64,000 nucleotides of DNA from CBDDFN01 sp965227065. Its GTDB lineage: Bacteria; Pseudomonadota; Alphaproteobacteria; SPJN01. The stretch lies in contig CBDDFN010000020.1 in the NCBI GenBank assembly GCA_965227065.1, forward strand, positions 62,001 to 126,000. The letters run 5' to 3'. Made by a program: the position numbers and the translations under genes. Each line of letters starts with the position of its first letter. The first letter of the stretch is position 1. Shown here in pieces: positions 47,290 through 57,026 of the stretch. Under the pieces are notes generated by a model. The model had not been told where the DNA came from, searched no databases, and saw only the letters and a program-made list of their open reading frames with translations.

Positions 47290-49334
47290 TGGCTGATATC
47301 GTAATTCCAGGTTCGCAGGTTGGTCTGGGGTCTGCCCCTGCCGGACCGCGTCCGGTGGCAAGCAAACAACAGTTTCGCGCCGGGGATAGCCTTCTCAAGG
47401 CGGCGGAAAGCATTCTGAATTTCAGAATTGAACAGCAGGAAGAAGCTGACTCCACCTGGGAGACAGAGGCAGCGGCACAGGCCGAAGTGACCTTTGCCGA
47501 AATCCTCGAAAGCCAGAAAGAGAATATGGGCCGGGGCGGGGCTGGTTATACACAAGCGGTCGCTCAGGCTTTGGAAGAGGCTATACCGGGCATTCTTGAG
47601 ACGGGAAATAGCGTGGCATCTCCCGCTGCAATTGAGCGGGTTCAGACACAGTTGAAGGCTGCTGCTATTCGGACGACCGGCAAGGCTGGTGTGATCGAAA
47701 AGGGCGAGTTCAGCGCGTGGCAGGAAGAAACACTGAAAGACGATATGGCGCGCCGGTCGCGCGTTGTTCTGGATAACCCGGCCCTTTTTGATAGCGCGCT
47801 GGAAGATCAGATTTCAAAGATCAACGCCTCCGGCTTAACGCCGGCACAAAAAGACCAGATGCGCGAAGAGGCCACCAAGGAGTTCTTCGAGCAAGCCTAT
47901 GAGGCGCACATTCAGGCGGGTGACAAAGCCGCTGCTGAGGACCTGATCAACAATCACCGTCTTGCCTCTGAGCTTTCTGGCGACGATGTGACGGCCCTGC
48001 GGGACCGGGGCCGCAAAATCGAGAAACAACAGCGCATAGAGAGGGAGCGGGCAGAGGCTGAGGTTGAAGAGCGGCAGTCCAAACAGCGCGCGCGTGTGGC
48101 CTCTGACTTGAGAATTGCGGTATCTCGCGGGAATGCGGGCGTGGCCGACATTGAACGGGCCTATCAAAGCGATCTGATTTCGCCATCAGAGCGGGCGACC
48201 CTCACAATAGCCGCCGATAAGGTGGCCTCAGCGCGCCAAGAGCAGCACAATCGCTTCAATCTTGGCCAAGATGCCTTTGAGGGGCAGGTTTTTCTTGACC
48301 CCAAAAACAAGGGCCACAAGGCTGCGGTTGATGAGCATTTTGACCGATTTGCCGAAACGCTGGAGGGCGAGGACCAGGGCGACCGAGCCGAGCAAATGGC
48401 TGATTACGTGTCTCGCATGGGCGTCATGCCAAGTCAGGTCAAGGGTGCAATACGGGCCGGGCTTCGGCAAACCGACCCCGGCGCGGTCTTGGTTGCGTCT
48501 GACATGGTTCAGAGGATCAAGTCAGAGAACCCGCAGGCCCTGAACGACCTGACCGATCAGGACATTGCCTTGGCTGAGGCTGTGAATTGGAATGCTGAAC
48601 TGGGCATGTCACCGCAAGAGGCGGTGGAAAAGGCGCGGGAGCAGTCATCACTGCCTGATGAAGAAAAGCGCAATCGGCGGGATCAGTTTGCGGTGGCGAT
48701 TGAGGATGAGCCGTCACGGGATTGGCTTGAGTCTTCGGCCAGCAAGCTGAATCAGGGTGGGTTCTTTGAGTCTGACGCAAAGATTCCCGAAAAAATGGTG
48801 TCTGATTTCGAGGCGTTGACGCGACAGTTTTACGGCCAAACCGGAGACCTTGAAACGGCCCGTCGCTCTGCTGTGACACGCCTTGAGCAGAATTGGGCAC
48901 GCACACGAATCAATGGCGGGCACAGCTTCATGAAGGGCTCGCCGGAGCAGTTTTATGGTGTTCAGGGCTTTTCCACGGGGCGCAATGCTGAATGGATCAG
49001 AGAGCAGGCGCTTGACGAAGTAGCTGAGGGTGGCGTGACGGCCCCTAATCTTGAGGACCGGCTTTGGTTTACCGTTCGCCCCGATGTGACCGGCCCTGAT
49101 GGGCGTCCAGCTTATCAACTCTGGGCAAAGCAAGACAATGGCACACTCTCCCCCCTTGGTGTGGGCGCGTTTATTCCTGATTGGGAAAGCAGCAAGGAAG
49201 CCAAGAGAGTGGAGGAAAATGCCGAGCGTGAAAAGGTTCAGGCCGTCGAGGGCGCGCGCGCCAAGCGCGATAGAAAGTTTGAGGTCAAGAAAAACCCCTC
49301 CAAGGCATTCCCTGAACTGAGGGGGCTTAACTAA
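47289..49334 (+). CDS. Internal virion protein C-like (gp15-type)
   Basis: 681 residues, nearly all helix and strongly charged, with repeated coiled segments (RERAEAEVEERQSKQRARVA). It corresponds in order and size to the T7 gp15 ejection protein that lines the periplasmic DNA channel. Sequence similarity to T7 itself is not obvious by eye. The assignment rests on gene order. Confidence 0.75.
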   Translation: MADIVIPGSQVGLGSAPAGPRPVASKQQFRAGDSLLKAAESILNFRIEQQEEADSTWETEAAAQAEVTFAEILESQKENMGRGGAGYTQAVAQALEEAIPGILETGNSVASPAAIERVQTQLKAAAIRTTGKAGVIEKGEFSAWQEETLKDDMARRSRVVLDNPALFDSALEDQISKINASGLTPAQKDQMREEATKEFFEQAYEAHIQAGDKAAAEDLINNHRLASELSGDDVTALRDRGRKIEKQQRIERERAEAEVEERQSKQRARVASDLRIAVSRGNAGVADIERAYQSDLISPSERATLTIAADKVASARQEQHNRFNLGQDAFEGQVFLDPKNKGHKAAVDEHFDRFAETLEGEDQGDRAEQMADYVSRMGVMPSQVKGAIRAGLRQTDPGAVLVASDMVQRIKSENPQALNDLTDQDIALAEAVNWNAELGMSPQEAVEKAREQSSLPDEEKRNRRDQFAVAIEDEPSRDWLESSASKLNQGGFFESDAKIPEKMVSDFEALTRQFYGQTGDLETARRSAVTRLEQNWARTRINGGHSFMKGSPEQFYGVQGFSTGRNAEWIREQALDEVAEGGVTAPNLEDRLWFTVRPDVTGPDGRPAYQLWAKQDNGTLSPLGVGAFIPDWESSKEAKRVEENAEREKVQAVEGARAKRDRKFEVKKNPSKAFPELRGLN

Positions 49335-52300
49335 TGCCCATCATTGACCCTCAAGAGCTTCCCTCAAAGGGAACGCGGGTGAATGAGCGCCCGGTTAGCG
49401 TAACAAACCCGGTTGGGTTTACTGACGCCCTATCAAGCGCATTCTCAATAGCGAACAGCCTCACAGCGGTTGGCGAGGCTGCTGGCGAAGAGTTTGAAGA
49501 TGCCCAGGCCGCGCGGGATGATCGTCCTGCTGCTGCTGATTGGGACGTGTTCGATGATATCGCCGGATATGAAGAATTTGCGGACAAGTTCATTGACGTA
49601 ACGAGCCCGGACCACGCGCAGAGGATCAAGCGCCGCATTGATGAAGAACGGAAGATGCGCAGCCTTGTTGACGAGGCGGGTGCGGAAGGGGTTGGTGCGC
49701 TCTTGCTCGCGGCTGCTGCTGATCCGGTCAACCTGATTCCCGTTGGCGGAAGTGTTCTCAAGTCTGTGACGACTGGTGGGCGCGTTCTGGAGACAGCGAG
49801 GGTCGGGGCAAAGGCAGGGTTTGTGTCCGGGACTGCTGCTGAGGGTTTGCTGTACGCCTCAAAAGACACCGCCACACCGGAAGAGGCGGCAATCGGTATA
49901 GCCTTTGACACGCTGTTTGGTGGGGTTCTGGGCGGGGCCACGCGCCTGGCGCAAGAGGGCTGGCGCTCGCTGAGCGGAAAAGACCTGAGCCGCATTCTTG
50001 ACGATGCGAGGGAGCAGTTTTCAATCCCCGACGATCCGAGCGATGACCCGCTGACACCGGGGTTTGCGGGGGCCAACAATCTCAGCGCAGCCTTTGCTGA
50101 TGATGCGACGATTGACGGAAACACACTCAAATCAGCGTTTGGCGTCGAGAAGTTTCTTGCTGATGACAATATCATGTCGAGGGTAGCGCAAGACCCCGGC
50201 CTTCGGCTTGCCTTCTCCCCGTCACTCAAGGCGCGCCGGATCGGCGAGCAAATGGTTGAGGGGCCGTGGCGGCTCCAGAAAAATACTGAGGGCATTGCGT
50301 CTTCGCTAGCGACTGAGACGAGAATCAAGGGGTGGGATTATCGGCTGTTTAGTGGGCTGCGCGATCTTGATACGGCATTCCTGAAATACAGGGGTGTTGA
50401 GAAGATTGGCGGCGCATACCGCACACGAGCGCAGATGGCGAAGGTCAAATTGACTGATACTGCGGGCCGGTCGAGAGGCAAGCTTTCGTGGGATGACTTC
50501 AAGCGCGAAGTCGCAAAGGCAACGCGCCGGGATGATAAGCACGAAATTCCAGAAGTGGCCGAGGCAGCGCGGGCTATTCGGGAGCGCGTTCTTGAGCCCG
50601 GAAAGCAGGACGCGATCAAGGCGCGACTGTTTGATGAAGACGTGCAAGTGACAACGGCCGACAGCTATTTGCACCGTGTTTACAACACGCAGAAGATCAA
50701 GGCTGAGCGGCCCGTTTTCCGCCAGAGACTGGTTGATTGGCTCAATGACCGGCGCGTAACTGATGAAGAGCTTGCGGACCTTTCGGACGCTGAAATTGAC
50801 GACATTGCCGAGCAGATCATTGACAAGATTCTGGGCCATGCTGTGACGCGAGTGCCTTACCAGCTCTCCCCCCTTGAGCGCGGTCCACTCAAAGACAGAA
50901 CGCTGGATATTTCGGACTTCGAGATTGAAGACTTTCTGGAAAACGACATTGAGCGTGTGCTGCATATGTACACGCGGACAATGGCCCCGGATGTGGAGCT
51001 AACCCGTTCATTCGGCCGGGCTGATCTTGATGATCAGATAAATCAGGTTAGAGACGATTACAAGCGGCTGTTTGATAAGGCCAAGACCGAGAAGGAGCGT
51101 CAAAAACTATCTGACAAAATGGACAAAGACATAAGTGACATAAGGGGCTTGCGCGACCGCCTTCGCAATGTTTATGCACTGCCGGATGACCCCCTGGCGT
51201 TTCTGCCCCGCGCGGCCCGCATGGTCAAAAGCCAGAACTATTTGAGCAAGCTTGGCGGGATGACGCTCACTGCCATTCCTGACATGGGTCACATGATCAT
51301 GGCGCATGGGTTTGGCCGCGTTTTTGGCGATGGACTAAAAAACCTTGTCGCTGACACCAAGGCATTCAATGTCTTGGCTGAAGAAGTCAAGCTGGCCGGT
51401 ACGGCGCTTGATGTGGTCCTTGATACGCGCGCTATGTCCCTGGCTGACATTGAATTGCAATATCCGGCAAGCACTCGTTTCGAGCGTGGCATGGACGCGA
51501 TGACGGACAATTTTGGCTTGGCGTCTTTGCAGGGGCCATGGAATGCCGGACTCAAACAACTCTCCGGCATCGTCACGTATCAGCGCATGTATGAAGCGGT
51601 CATGTCTTCCGCGCGCGGGACCGTTCGCAAGGGCGAGTTAGAGAAGCTTGCGCAACAGGGCATTGATCAGCGGCACATTGGGCGGCTCAAAAAGATGTTC
51701 GACGCGCACGGCGAGACCGGTGAGAAGGGGTTGTTTCTGCCAAATACCGAGCGGTGGGAAGACGCGGAGATTCGTGACCTCTGGCGCGGCGCTCTGGCGA
51801 AAGAGGTGGACCGGATTATCGTAACGCCGGGACAAATCAAGCCCCTGTGGATGAGTACCCAGCTTGGCGGCGTAATCGGGCAGTTCAAGAGTTTTGTGAT
51901 TGCCGCCGCTCAGAAGGTCATGATTGCGGGCCTCCAGCAACGAGACGCAAACTTCTATATGGGCCTGACTTCAATGGTCGCTCTGGGCATGATGTCTTAC
52001 TACTTGAAGGCTAAAATATCCGGCTACGAGGTGTCTGACGAACCGGCGGTTTGGGTGAATGAGGGCATCGACCGATCTGGCTTTACTGGTTGGTTTTTCG
52101 AGGCCAACAACATGCTCGAAAAAATGACTCGCGGTAATGTCGGCCTATCCTATTTTACTGAGCAACAAATGAGCCGGTACGCTTCACGCAATGCTGTGGG
52201 CGCTTTTCTTGGGCCATCATTCGGGATGGCGGAGGATGTGCGACAGGTTCTTGGGTCGGCATTCGCAGATGATTGGCGGGAGAGCGATTCGCGGGCCTTG

Positions 52301-52399
52301 CGCCGAATGATCCCGTATCAGAATCTTTTTTATCTGCGCTGGCTGTTCGACAGTGTGGAAGAGGGTGTGAACCGCGAGCTTGGTGTGCCGCGTCAATAG
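49334..52399 (+). CDS. Internal virion protein D-like (gp16-type ejection protein)
   Basis: 1021 residues, the largest gene. Positionally equivalent to T7 gp16. Hydrophobic segments near residues 115-135 (EGVGALLLAAAADPVNLIPV) and about 870-895 precede helical regions rich in Arg/Asp. I do not see the lytic-transglycosylase motif that T7 gp16 has at its N-terminus. Blocks such as YLSKLGGMTLTAIPDMGHMI and GGVIGQFKSFVIAAAQKVMI recur in related marine podoviruses. Confidence 0.8.
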   Translation: MPIIDPQELPSKGTRVNERPVSVTNPVGFTDALSSAFSIANSLTAVGEAAGEEFEDAQAARDDRPAAADWDVFDDIAGYEEFADKFIDVTSPDHAQRIKRRIDEERKMRSLVDEAGAEGVGALLLAAAADPVNLIPVGGSVLKSVTTGGRVLETARVGAKAGFVSGTAAEGLLYASKDTATPEEAAIGIAFDTLFGGVLGGATRLAQEGWRSLSGKDLSRILDDAREQFSIPDDPSDDPLTPGFAGANNLSAAFADDATIDGNTLKSAFGVEKFLADDNIMSRVAQDPGLRLAFSPSLKARRIGEQMVEGPWRLQKNTEGIASSLATETRIKGWDYRLFSGLRDLDTAFLKYRGVEKIGGAYRTRAQMAKVKLTDTAGRSRGKLSWDDFKREVAKATRRDDKHEIPEVAEAARAIRERVLEPGKQDAIKARLFDEDVQVTTADSYLHRVYNTQKIKAERPVFRQRLVDWLNDRRVTDEELADLSDAEIDDIAEQIIDKILGHAVTRVPYQLSPLERGPLKDRTLDISDFEIEDFLENDIERVLHMYTRTMAPDVELTRSFGRADLDDQINQVRDDYKRLFDKAKTEKERQKLSDKMDKDISDIRGLRDRLRNVYALPDDPLAFLPRAARMVKSQNYLSKLGGMTLTAIPDMGHMIMAHGFGRVFGDGLKNLVADTKAFNVLAEEVKLAGTALDVVLDTRAMSLADIELQYPASTRFERGMDAMTDNFGLASLQGPWNAGLKQLSGIVTYQRMYEAVMSSARGTVRKGELEKLAQQGIDQRHIGRLKKMFDAHGETGEKGLFLPNTERWEDAEIRDLWRGALAKEVDRIIVTPGQIKPLWMSTQLGGVIGQFKSFVIAAAQKVMIAGLQQRDANFYMGLTSMVALGMMSYYLKAKISGYEVSDEPAVWVNEGIDRSGFTGWFFEANNMLEKMTRGNVGLSYFTEQQMSRYASRNAVGAFLGPSFGMAEDVRQVLGSAFADDWRESDSRALRRMIPYQNLFYLRWLFDSVEEGVNRELGVPRQ

Positions 52400-52837
52400 T
52401 CAGCACGGCTGATACATGTTCGGCAAGTACTCACAATCGTTTGATTGAATACCTCCCTTGGGGGAGGGATCGAAGAAAATTGCCAAAACCCCAAGCACGA
52501 CAAGGGCAGCAAACCCATAGGGCAAAAGCCAGTCAAAAAAGCGGTCGCCGCGTCCGAAGATAATGGTGGCCCCAAAAGCAGACATTGCCGCGAATATTAA
52601 AATGGCTTGAGCCCCCGCGAAGGAGAAGCCGTCGGCAATGTCGAGGGCCAACCAGCCAAAAACAAAAAGTAGCGCCCCGAAGATCAGGATTGCCGAGATC
52701 GAAGCGCGCCCGGTTTTGCGCACCTGCGCGGGTGGTGTCTCCGGTTGTTCGCTCACCGTGCGTTCTCGTTCGGGTCCAAACACAACAAACATCGCCAGCA
52801 GGGCGACAGCAAGACACACGATTAAAACCCAATCCAT
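52400..52837 (-). CDS. Membrane protein on the opposite strand within the late region (moron candidate)
   Basis: 145 residues: an N-terminal helix MDWVLIVCLAVALLAMFVVF, a polar stretch with EQPETPPAQVRKTGRAS, then three more transmembrane helices, ending in SNDCEYLPNMYQPC. It is the only minus-strand gene between the integration module and attR on the late side, and its stop abuts the stop of the gp16-like gene. Such genes often act in the lysogen (superinfection exclusion or host fitness). The exact role is unknown. Confidence 0.65.
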   Translation of the reverse strand: MDWVLIVCLAVALLAMFVVFGPERERTVSEQPETPPAQVRKTGRASISAILIFGALLFVFGWLALDIADGFSFAGAQAILIFAAMSAFGATIIFGRGDRFFDWLLPYGFAALVVLGVLAIFFDPSPKGGIQSNDCEYLPNMYQPC

Positions 52838-52897
52838 GCGGTCTCTCTCCTGAGAGGCAACCGTGCCCCTTTACCTAAATCACAGGGCATAACACCC

Positions 52898-55861
52898 ATG
52901 ACCATGACGACAGAAACGGCGTCGGTGGCGTATACCGGCGACGGGACAACTGTGGCTTTTGCCTACCCGTTTGAAATCCTTCAAAACGCCGATATTGAGG
53001 TTAGTGTACGGTCTACCTCCGGGGCCGAGTCAACTAAAATACTGACGACACATTACAGCGTGTCGGGGGCCGGGAATCCGGGCGGCGGGACCGTGACCTT
53101 TGTGACAGCGCCGGAAGACAGTGAGCGGATCGTTATTCGCCGCAATATGGGGCTGACACAGCCTGCGGACTTTGACAAAGACACACAGTTTCCGTCTGAA
53201 CGGGTCGAAGAGGCGTTTGACCGCAAATCGCTGCAAATCACCCAAATGCAGGGTCAGATTGACCGGGCTGTGAAGTCTCGTGTTCTTGATGAATCTGTGG
53301 ACATGACTCTCCCCGCCAAGGCATCGCGCGCAACCAAGGCAATGGGCTTTGATGCGACCGGCAAGCCCAAGGTTTCGTCTTCTACCCTTGACGACATTGA
53401 CGCTTTCATTACCGCCGCCAAGGCGGGCACTTCTGCTTCATCAGCGTCTGAGGTTCTTTCCACCGGATCGACCACGCTTCGCACCCTGGCTGATCGGTTT
53501 GCCGAGGTTTACCACGTCAAGGACTTCGGCGCGGTGGGGGACGGCACGACTGACGACAGCGATGCGGTTCAAGCGGCGATTGATGCTGCTGCGGCTCTTT
53601 CTGATACGTGGGGGGCCGTTGACTTCACGGGCGGCACATACCGGGTTTATGACATTACAATCACCAATCCGGTCACCATTTTCAGCCGCGACCGTGCGCT
53701 TCTCAAGCCGGTCCTCAATCCTGATGGCCAGGACGTGACCGCCTCCACTTATCGCATGTTCACGGTCCAGTCGGATGATGTGACCTTTGACGGACTGCGC
53801 TTTGAGGGGACGGAGTTTGTCAGCTCATCAGAACCGGCCTTCCCCTATTACATGATCCATGTGGATGAAAAGTCGTCTACCACGGGATATGAGCGGTTCC
53901 GGGTCACCAACTGCCAGTTTGAGAAGGGGCGCAATCAGGTGCGCGGTGTGCGCCTGTGGGACGCCTATATTGCGGGAAACAAATGCTCCGGCACCACGGC
54001 AGAAGCTCCCAACTCGACCCCCTCATGGCCAATTGCTGTCGTGGCTGGCAAACGCTGCGTCATCACAGAGAACACCTGCTGGCGAAACGATGGGGACGGT
54101 ATCAAGGTTGCAACCGACCCCGGCACCCTCATGGACACGCTGATTATTTCCAACAATGTCTGTTATGAGAATGCCCGCGACGGGATTGACCTCAATATGT
54201 CGGCGGCGCGGCGGATTCTGGTCGAGGGCAACCAGCTTTATCACAACTGGGCCTCACAGCTTGAAGTGAAGCGCGGCAATGACTCGACCCTGACAGACGA
54301 TGCGGGGACCACGATTAATGAGGATCAAACCGGCGTTCTTTATGTCCTGATTGATGGCAATCACTTCATCACCGAAAACTCGGTGGAGCATACGGGCGAC
54401 GGCTCGACCCTTGCTTTCTCCATTCCCTTCCGCTTTTTCGACGCATCGACGGTTGACGTGTATGTCAACAGTGTTCTGATCGATCATTCAGACTGGGATA
54501 GCGGCACCACCTACGCTCAGGACGACTATGTGGTCTACGGGAACACGGTTTACAAATCGCTTCAGAATGGCAACCTGAATCAACAGCCGGATGAAGAGGC
54601 GTCGTGGTGGGAGGACACCTACACCCTTTCTGATGTTGGCGATAAGGACGGCGGCACGCTGACTTTCAGCGCAAATCACGGCGCCCCAACAAACGGCCAT
54701 CAGGTCTACATCGTCCGCGATATCAACACGGTCAACTTCCAGCGCAATTCCTCTACCCAGGATTGGAAAGATGGCGTCTTTTCAAACAACATCGTGGCCT
54801 ATACCGGGGCGACGACGAACGGCAATGGGGGGCATGGCATTGACTGTACAGACGGACCTTCTAGCTTCACCATTCAGGGCAACCGGCTTTTGAATGTCCC
54901 GAACGGCATCAAGTTTGATGACGTGTCACGCGCGCTGACAAAGTTTGAGGTCAAGGGGAACGCCTTTGACGGCTATTCCAATATGCAGTTCTTCGGAACA
55001 TCAAACCTGAGTGATTTCGAGATCAGCGGCAACACCTTCCATTACACGAACCGGGCCATTCAGCTTCTGGAGTTTGATGGCGGTGGCTGGATTTTCATTA
55101 AGGGCAACACCTTTGTTGAAGACGGGACCCCGGTCGGCACGGCGAATTGCCTCTTGTGGGGCGATGACGGCGCGACCGCGCAGAATATCTCTGTGTCCGA
55201 CAATGAGTTCTATGTCCAGTCGGGCTATACAATCCGCATCTCCGAAGGCACGGTTGATGAAGCGGATATTTACAACAACCGCTTCAACATTGCGGATAGC
55301 TCCAAGCCGTGCGTTTTTATTGATGATATGACTGGGGGCGACGTGACGGCGGTTACGAATTTCCGCTTTCACGACAATATCTGCTACCTCGACTCTGGCG
55401 ACCCCACGATTAACTTCGAGACGGCCCCGTCGGGCGGGAATACGGAAGAAACCACCCTTGCCGCCATGCACCTTTACAACAATGTTCGGGGCACTGACAC
55501 GAGCGCCCCGTCACTGACGGCTGTTAAGGGTGAAATCGTTTACAACCGGACCCCGGCAGCGGGGGAGCCGCTTCATTGGGCAAGCTCCGCAACGGCATGG
55601 CTTCCCGGCCCTATCGCGGGTGAGCACACTTATGGCGCGACCTCTGTGACCTCAGACGGCTCAGGAAACGCGGACATTGCTCATGGGCAGTCCGGCACAC
55701 CGGCATTTGCGAATGTGAACATTGCCGGGGACGTTACGGTTGGCGCTGCGGTCGAGAGCATTGGGGCCACTAATATTGTGGTCCGGCTGTTCAATATGTC
55801 GGACGGTTCGGACGCCACAACCAGCGGCCCCCATACTGTGTATTGGGAGGCCCGCGAATGA
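52898..55861 (+). CDS. Tailspike / tail fibre with beta-helix and duplicated T7-fibre-like module
   Basis: 987 residues. N-terminal T7 tail-fibre-type domain (VAYTGDGTTVAFAYPFEILQ; VIRRNMGLTQPADFDKDTQF; EAFDRKSLQITQMQGQIDRA) that docks to the tail. From about 205 a pectate-lyase-type domain starts (VKDFGAVGDGTTDDSDAVQA) with beta-helix repeats such as ISNNVCYENARDGIDLN. At about 496-607 a second copy of the first fibre module interrupts the helix and itself carries a carbohydrate-binding-like insert (DSGTTYAQDDYVVYGNTVYK). Probably binds or degrades host surface polysaccharide. Confidence 0.88.
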   Translation: MTMTTETASVAYTGDGTTVAFAYPFEILQNADIEVSVRSTSGAESTKILTTHYSVSGAGNPGGGTVTFVTAPEDSERIVIRRNMGLTQPADFDKDTQFPSERVEEAFDRKSLQITQMQGQIDRAVKSRVLDESVDMTLPAKASRATKAMGFDATGKPKVSSSTLDDIDAFITAAKAGTSASSASEVLSTGSTTLRTLADRFAEVYHVKDFGAVGDGTTDDSDAVQAAIDAAAALSDTWGAVDFTGGTYRVYDITITNPVTIFSRDRALLKPVLNPDGQDVTASTYRMFTVQSDDVTFDGLRFEGTEFVSSSEPAFPYYMIHVDEKSSTTGYERFRVTNCQFEKGRNQVRGVRLWDAYIAGNKCSGTTAEAPNSTPSWPIAVVAGKRCVITENTCWRNDGDGIKVATDPGTLMDTLIISNNVCYENARDGIDLNMSAARRILVEGNQLYHNWASQLEVKRGNDSTLTDDAGTTINEDQTGVLYVLIDGNHFITENSVEHTGDGSTLAFSIPFRFFDASTVDVYVNSVLIDHSDWDSGTTYAQDDYVVYGNTVYKSLQNGNLNQQPDEEASWWEDTYTLSDVGDKDGGTLTFSANHGAPTNGHQVYIVRDINTVNFQRNSSTQDWKDGVFSNNIVAYTGATTNGNGGHGIDCTDGPSSFTIQGNRLLNVPNGIKFDDVSRALTKFEVKGNAFDGYSNMQFFGTSNLSDFEISGNTFHYTNRAIQLLEFDGGGWIFIKGNTFVEDGTPVGTANCLLWGDDGATAQNISVSDNEFYVQSGYTIRISEGTVDEADIYNNRFNIADSSKPCVFIDDMTGGDVTAVTNFRFHDNICYLDSGDPTINFETAPSGGNTEETTLAAMHLYNNVRGTDTSAPSLTAVKGEIVYNRTPAAGEPLHWASSATAWLPGPIAGEHTYGATSVTSDGSGNADIAHGQSGTPAFANVNIAGDVTVGAAVESIGATNIVVRLFNMSDGSDATTSGPHTVYWEARE

Positions 55862-56052
55862 CCGACCAGCATATCAAGCAAACCCTTGATGGCGCTGTCG
55901 GCGGCTATGGGGTCTCCATTCCGTTCTGGATTGATTATGTCAAAGAAGGGCTTGAGATCGTCGCCTTGGCAGGCGGTCTGGTTCTTCTTGCCATGCGGTT
56001 GTGGATCGCGTGGCGCGAGCTTCGAGAGAAGAAGTCCCTCCAACAGAAATAG
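55858..56052 (+). CDS. Putative holin (one transmembrane segment)
   Basis: 64 residues, MTDQHIKQTLDGAVGGYGVS then a hydrophobic helix (about residues 30-50) and a charged tail (RELREKKSLQQK). ATGA overlap with the tailspike gene and position before the endolysin fit a class III/pinholin-type holin. Confidence 0.68.
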   Translation: MTDQHIKQTLDGAVGGYGVSIPFWIDYVKEGLEIVALAGGLVLLAMRLWIAWRELREKKSLQQK

Positions 56053-56060
56053 GAGGTCTC

Positions 56061-56429
56061 ATGGCCTCGAAAGACCGTGTTCGGCGTAATTTTACGCGCG
56101 AAGAACTCGCCTGTCCCTGCTGTGGGTTCATGAATATCAGCGAGGACGCCCTCGATAAACTGCAGGACCTCCGTGACTTGATGGGCGCACCACTGAAGAT
56201 AAACTCGGCCGCTCGGTGTCCCAAGCACAACAAGGCAGTTGGCGGGGCTCCGCGCAGTCAACACCTCTCAACCCCCGACCATCAATCAACCGCCTTTGAT
56301 GTTGCTCTGGCGGGGCATGACAAGACCAAGCTGATCGAGCTGGCCGAGTTTGTCGGCTTTCGCGGGATCGGCTCAAGCTATCGGACCTTCGTCCATATCG
56401 ATGACCGGGGCCGTTATGCGCGATGGTAG
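56061..56429 (+). CDS. M15A-family zinc peptidase endolysin
   Basis: 122 residues. FTREELACPCCGFMNISEDA, then the zinc site: His68 in RSQHL, Asp80 in TAFD and His112 in FVHID. The usual SxHxxGxAxD motif is stretched by five residues (SQHLSTPDHQSTAFD). Cleaves peptide cross-links of peptidoglycan for release of progeny. AGGAGGTCTC precedes the ATG. No signal peptide, so a holin is needed. Confidence 0.9.
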   Translation: MASKDRVRRNFTREELACPCCGFMNISEDALDKLQDLRDLMGAPLKINSAARCPKHNKAVGGAPRSQHLSTPDHQSTAFDVALAGHDKTKLIELAEFVGFRGIGSSYRTFVHIDDRGRYARW

Positions 56430-56685
56430 CTGGTATTTCCGGGGTGATTGGTGGCCCTTCAAGATTCTCCGGCTGTTCAACCTGATGGAGCCCGACCGCA
56501 CGGTTATCTCCATATCCAAATTGATCATGTGGACTGCCTGGGCGGCGATGGTGGCGATCCTCTGGGCCCGGCCTGACGACTGGACGGCGTTACTAGGAGG
56601 GGCGGGGATCACGGCCACAGCGACGGGGAACTATATGTGGCGTCGCAAATTCCAGAACATCGAGCCAGAAGGTGATGAGCCATGA
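56416..56685 (+). CDS. Second holin-like membrane protein
   Basis: 89 residues (MRDGSWYFRGDWWPFKILRL) with two hydrophobic helices (about 33-50 and 57-73) and a charged end. Overlaps the endolysin end by 14 bp and the Rz-like start by 4 bp. Could be holin, antiholin or an accessory lysis protein. Confidence 0.65.
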   Translation: MRDGSWYFRGDWWPFKILRLFNLMEPDRTVISISKLIMWTAWAAMVAILWARPDDWTALLGGAGITATATGNYMWRRKFQNIEPEGDEP

Positions 56686-57026
56686 CTTATGTCTATGTTG
56701 CCATTGGTGCGATTGTCTTCGCTCTGGGCGGGGCCTTGTGGTTCCAGACCGAACGACTTGAGGTGGCGAATGAGAAGATTGGCACGCTTTCCCTCGCCGC
56801 CGAATCCGCCTCCCACGCCAATGCAGAGCTTCAAAAAGACTATGCGAGAGCCAATCAGGCGACACTCAAACTCCGTCGAGAAAACGGAATCCTCAATGAC
56901 CAGATCACAAAAAACCTCAGAACCCTTGATCAGATACGCGGCGCGCAGGCTTGCCTTGACGAGCCTCTTGGCTCTGAGCTTGGCGGCCTGCTCACAGAAG
57001 CCTATCGCGGTCCCGACCCTCGTTAA
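56682..57026 (+). CDS. Rz-like inner-membrane spanin
   Basis: 114 residues. An N-terminal signal anchor (MTYVYVAIGAIVFALGGALW) is followed by a coiled periplasmic domain (ERLEVANEKIGTLSLAAESA; LKLRRENGILNDQITKNLRT). That is the architecture of i-spanin Rz. With the lipoprotein encoded inside its 3' part it would fuse inner and outer membrane at lysis. Confidence 0.85.
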   Translation: MTYVYVAIGAIVFALGGALWFQTERLEVANEKIGTLSLAAESASHANAELQKDYARANQATLKLRRENGILNDQITKNLRTLDQIRGAQACLDEPLGSELGGLLTEAYRGPDPR

